NCBI GenBank assembly: GCA_022818135.1
Contig: JAFMSR010000007.1
Location: forward strand, 28,743,356-28,807,355
Origin: Saxidomus purpurata
Lineage: Eukaryota > Mollusca > Bivalvia > Venerida > Veneridae
Reading direction: 5' to 3'
Length of the DNA: 64,000 bases
The position numbers were made by a program, and so were the translations under genes. This document shows positions 60,574-64,000 of this stretch, in pieces (the stretch's first letter is position 1; each line of letters opens with the position of its first letter). The notes beneath the pieces were generated by a model, which worked only from the letters and a program-made list of their open reading frames with translations, did no database searches and had not been told where the DNA came from.

Positions 60574-63500
60574 ATGAACCCGGAAGTAATGATACGCAAT
60601 CATAAACCTGATGATTTGAATGTGCTGCTGTGCCTTATGGACGAAGAGGGCTGGAATGTTTCACTAATAGACTTGAAGGCGGGCTTGGAAGTTGATTTAA
60701 ACGGACTGCTAGTTGCAGAAGACAAAGCGGGATCCCCTATAGGTATGTTTGTGGTAATTCTAATTTTACTTCTGCTAGATGTATAAGCTCGAGTTTAGGA
60801 AGCTCTAATTTTCTAAAATTCAACATGTTTTTTTTTTTCGGCATATTTTGCAAAATTATTAGATCAGTGATGTATTTTGTGCGAAACTCTTGCTTGGTTA
60901 TTAAACAAGAGGGCCATGATGGACCCATATCGCTCACCTGCCTACCATTGGCTGTGATAGAAGTTTATTAATAGCAGAAAATGGTCAATTTTTACCTTTG
61001 GCTCATGATTTTCCTCTCAATAAGCCTATGTAAAACCAAGAGACCCCCGGGCAGGGTTAATTTGAACCCTGAGGTAATGATTTGAACAATCTTGGTAATG
61101 CCACATGCTGAAAATCTAAGCTCTATGCCTCAATATTTTGCTGTCTGATCATGATCTGCACTGTTCGCTATTCATATTTTTGTTGTCTGATCATGATCTG
61201 CACTGTTCGCTATTCATATTTTTGTTGTCTGATCATGATCTGCACTGTAAGGTATTCATGTTATACTGTCTGATCATGATCTGCACTATTTGCTATGCAT
61301 GTTATTACTGTCTGATCATGATCTGCATTGTTTGCTGTTCATTTTTTTGCTGCCTGATCTGCACTGTGACCACATTTATTTTTTTAATAATTTATGATAC
61401 TGTCCAAATTGATAGATGGAATAGTACATTTTAGTAATAAACAGAGCAAGAGCTTATTCTTTTATTTAAAAAAAAAAACATGCATAGGCATATTTGCCAT
61501 TGATAAAACTGATATCTTCTTACATGTTTTGTATATATTAAATATAGATTTAATTCTATACATGAACTTTCTTGTGATGTGATTGTAAAATTTACAACTA
61601 CATTTTTTGTTACCAACTTTACCCAGGAAATTCTTTTTAAACAGAAGTTCAACTAGGGGTCAAGAACATCTCCAGCAGCTAAAAATTGCATAATGGCTTT
61701 GTAAAGCTTTAAATAAGTGCCAAGTTTTTATATTTCTTGGTTTATGGGACATTTTTCTAAAATATTGAGTATGGAGTATGAGTACTTTTCCTACTTTATT
61801 GAATGTTTTATCTCTAAGAATAGATATTATAGATATGTGGAACAGTGGAAAACCTTTTGGCTATTAATAAATCTACTAACATAATCATTCTGCATTGCAA
61901 CACATAATGTTGTGTACTAAATAAAGGACAGCTGTAATTTGTCAGTCTTGTAATGTACTACGTGTATCTATCACCAAAAGCCTGCACATCCATACATATT
62001 GATCATGATCTGCACTGTTCGCCATTCATATTTTGCTGACTGATCATGATCTACACTGTTCACTATTCATTATTTTGTTGTCTGATCATGATCAACACTG
62101 TTCGTTTTGATTTTTTTGCTGTCTGATCAAGATCTGCACTGTATGCTATTAAGTATTCTGCTGTCTGATCATGATTTGTACTGTAAGCTATTCATTATTG
62201 TGCTGTCTGATCATGATCTGCACTGTCCGCTTTTTACTATTTTGCTGTCTGATTATGATGTGCACTGTATGCTTTTCATTATTCTGATGTCTGATCATGA
62301 TCTTCACTGTTAGCTATTCATTATTTTGCTGTCTGCTCATGATCTGCACTGTTAGCTATTCATTATTTTGCTGTCTGATCATGATCTGCACTGTTAGCTA
62401 TTCATTATTTTGCTGTCTGCTCATGATCTGCACTGTTAGCTATTCATTATTTTGCTGTATGATCATGATCTGCACTGTTAGCTATTCCTTATTTTGCTGT
62501 CTGATCATGATCTTCACTGTTAGCTATTCATTATTTTGCTGTCTGCTCATGATCTCCACTATGGCTATTCATTTTTCAAAGACCACTTTGCATATTCATC
62601 TTAAAGTATGTGAGGATACTGACCCTTTCAAGGAGAATTTTGTCATAAAAATTACATAATTGCCCACTGCATGACCTTGTGCCGCTGAATTATTAATAAA
62701 TGACCTTGCACTGACTTCAAGATGATTGTGTACTGAAAAGGTTGAAATTGATAAGTCAAAACTGCAATAAAATTGGCAATTGGGGTGCTCAATTAAAAAA
62801 AAACTTAAATGTACTGGAAATAACATAAAAAGTGTTTTTAAAATGTTGATCTACATAGACATCCGGAAAACCTTAGAAATCAAAATAATGCATAAAGCCC
62901 ATTTCTAGATTTCTTTATAAATCTAAGAGTGTAAAATCAAGTGATTTCTCTGCAGCCTAAATTTTAACCCAAGGGTCTTGATTTGAACAATATTAGTACA
63001 AGTCCACTAGGCAATGCTTAATATCTAACCTCTAGGCCTAATGGGTTTAGAACAATAATACTTTGAACAATCTTGGTAGAGGTTCGCTACACAATGCCAC
63101 ATGCCAAATATCTAAGCTCTTGGCCTTCCTGTTCTTGAGAAGAATATTGTTAAAGTTTTTCATATTTGTTGCCATAGCAAACAGAGTTCTGCATGGAATT
63201 AAATAATTTGAAGGATTTCGGTAGAGCTTTATGCAAGAAACATCCCTACCAAGTTTCATCAACATTGGCCCAGTGGTTTTAGAGGAGATGTCGTTTGAAG
63301 AAAAATGTTAACAGACGTACGACGGACGACAGACAAAATGTAATCCTAATAGCTCACTCTGGCACTTTGTGCCAGGTGGGCTAATTATCAAAACATTAAA
63401 TACTGCCAAAAGTTTGATAGATGTATATTTACGATCTACAAAGATGACTGGTGTGCCTTTTTGATTAGTATTGAAATTAACCTTTACCCGTTGATCTCAA

Positions 63501-64000
63501 AAAGCACATACAATTTCATTGCGAATCAACTTTTTTAACTTTTAACGAAAATCCTAGTTCTATCTATTTATAGGATGTATTGGTCTTTTCAACATACTAC
63601 CAGGCATTACATATGTAACAAATTTTATCGTGAAGAAAGATCTTCGTGGACAGGGAATCGGGAAACAATTATGGTCAGCGATGCGTAACGCCACAAAGAG
63701 CAGAAATTTAGTTCTTGATACTGTTGCAAATATGAAAGACTGGTATAAAATACAGGGATTTCGTTATGAAGCATTTTGTACTACATTTTGCAAAGGCACA
63801 CTCACTTCTAAGGAATACGTGACGGACCACTCTACTTACGACATTGTGCCTCTGACAGACGACATGTGGCCGGCATTGATAGCATATGATATGCAAATTT
63901 ACCCGTGCAACAGAGAAAATGCCCTGCGCGCATGGTTTCGTGGCAAGGAGAGATACAGTATTATAGCACTGTATAATGGAAATGTAGCCGGTTATGCAAA
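60574..64000 (+). CDS. GNAT-family N-acetyltransferase, copy 3 (partial at window end)
   Basis: Exon 1 is 60574-60742 and exon 2 runs from 63574 past the window end, both open. The intron is phase 1 at the same Gly codon as in copies 1-2 but is 2831 bp long because of a Helitron-like insertion. Exon 1 reads IRNHKPDDLNVLL and LLVAEDKAG. Exon 2 has KKDLRGQGIGKQLW, carrying the acetyl-CoA binding signature RGQGIG, then DWYKIQGFRYEAF, and the C-terminal domain start AYDMQIYPCNRENALRAWF. No stop or shift over the visible 199 codons, unlike GNAT2. Expected to continue for about 80 more codons. An acyltransferase using acetyl-CoA is likely; the acceptor cannot be told. Confidence 0.87.
61138..61350. 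repeat. 43-bp minisatellite, first cluster
   Basis: About five copies of a unit of 40-43 bp with TCTGATCATGATCTGCACTG. GATCATGATC is a perfect palindrome in each unit. Lies in the Helitron-like element; the open frame across it is not a gene. Confidence 0.93.
61351..61999. other. Sequence between the two minisatellite clusters
   Basis: No gene seen; AT-rich, with a poly(A)-like run near 61470. Confidence 0.5.
62000..62570. repeat. 43-bp minisatellite, second cluster
   Basis: About 13 copies of the same unit (GCTGTCTGATCATGATCTGC followed by ACTGTTAGCTATTCATTATTTT). Copies from 62290 on are more uniform, suggesting recent local expansion, and alternate between CTGATCATG and CTGCTCATG. Long frames here exist because three units of 43 bp are divisible by 3. 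Confidence 0.93.

Larger units (their letters stand above)
60906..63384 (+). mobile_element. Helitron-like (HINE) element in the GNAT3 intron
   Basis: Begins CAAGAGGGCCATGATGG and ends GGTGGGCTAA. Just before the end is a hairpin: TAGCTCAC, one base, CTGGCAC (63350-63365), loop TTT, then GTGCCAG GTGGGCTA (63369-63383). Comparison with the GNAT1 intron shows the host bases on both sides join without gain or loss, A on the left and T on the right. Insertion between A and T with no target duplication and a 3' hairpin plus CTRR is the Helitron hallmark; the 5' TC is absent, as in some Helentron-type elements. It contains a 43-bp minisatellite and no transposase. Confidence 0.8.

Noticed and set aside
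62107..62659. Long repetitive frames over the 43-bp minisatellite
   Set aside because: They exist because three 43-bp units keep phase and contain few stops; located inside a Helitron-like element in an intron.

Overview
This window is animal (metazoan) nuclear DNA. It is AT-rich, contains genes split by GT-AG introns, and is dominated by transposable-element remains, tRNA-derived SINEs and tandem repeats. The repeat vocabulary (Helitron-like elements starting near AAGAGGGCCATGATGG and ending in a long hairpin, arrays around TGACCTTGACCTTTGACC, mariner, Tx1/L1-like and CR1/jockey-like LINEs, Ty3/gypsy debris) points to a bivalve mollusc. The taxon is an inference from those repeats, not from a diagnostic gene. 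A 500-base assembly gap lies at 29945-30444.

The only host gene family recognised is a two-exon GNAT acetyltransferase (N-terminal GNAT fold plus a YitH/HolE-like C-terminal domain). There are three recognisable copies on the + strand: GNAT1 (8827-10025, open but with a frameshifted C-terminus), GNAT2 (18872-19973, pseudogene) and GNAT3 (60574 to beyond 64000, open as far as visible). Three further exon-2 fragments lie at 15670-16062, 35737-35815 and 49210-49585. They sit in a repeated multi-kilobase layout: hairpin minisatellite, block A, GNAT upstream region, GNAT, block C, minisatellite. Block C is at 10918-16876 and 46408-50421. Block A is at about 400-1255, 27985-28480 and 51368-52235. 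The minisatellite is at 1-322, 17132-17674 and 51001-51370. The window therefore looks like a tandemly amplified acetyltransferase locus with old and young duplications.

Because the locus is duplicated, several insertions can be dated against an empty paralogous site: a 1.24-kb mariner in the 5' leader region of GNAT1/GNAT2 but not GNAT3; a 2.4-kb element with perfect 25-bp inverted ends in block C1 but not C2; and a 2.48-kb Helitron-like element in the GNAT3 intron but not in GNAT1/2.

The middle (21.8-46.4 kb) is mostly retroelement debris: a CR1/jockey-like LINE fragment (minus, 21.8-22.9), a perfect 429-bp tandem duplication, SINEs, a decayed Ty3/gypsy element (31.3-35.7) carrying a nested MITE and a nested SINE and ending against an acetyltransferase fragment, a TTAA-flanked 831-bp element, a 4.1-kb Tx1/L1-like LINE (minus, 38.6-42.7) and another LINE 3' end (43.9-44.9). 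A further CR1/jockey-like LINE lies at 52.3-54.6. No viral, CRISPR, rRNA or convincing functional tRNA genes were seen.
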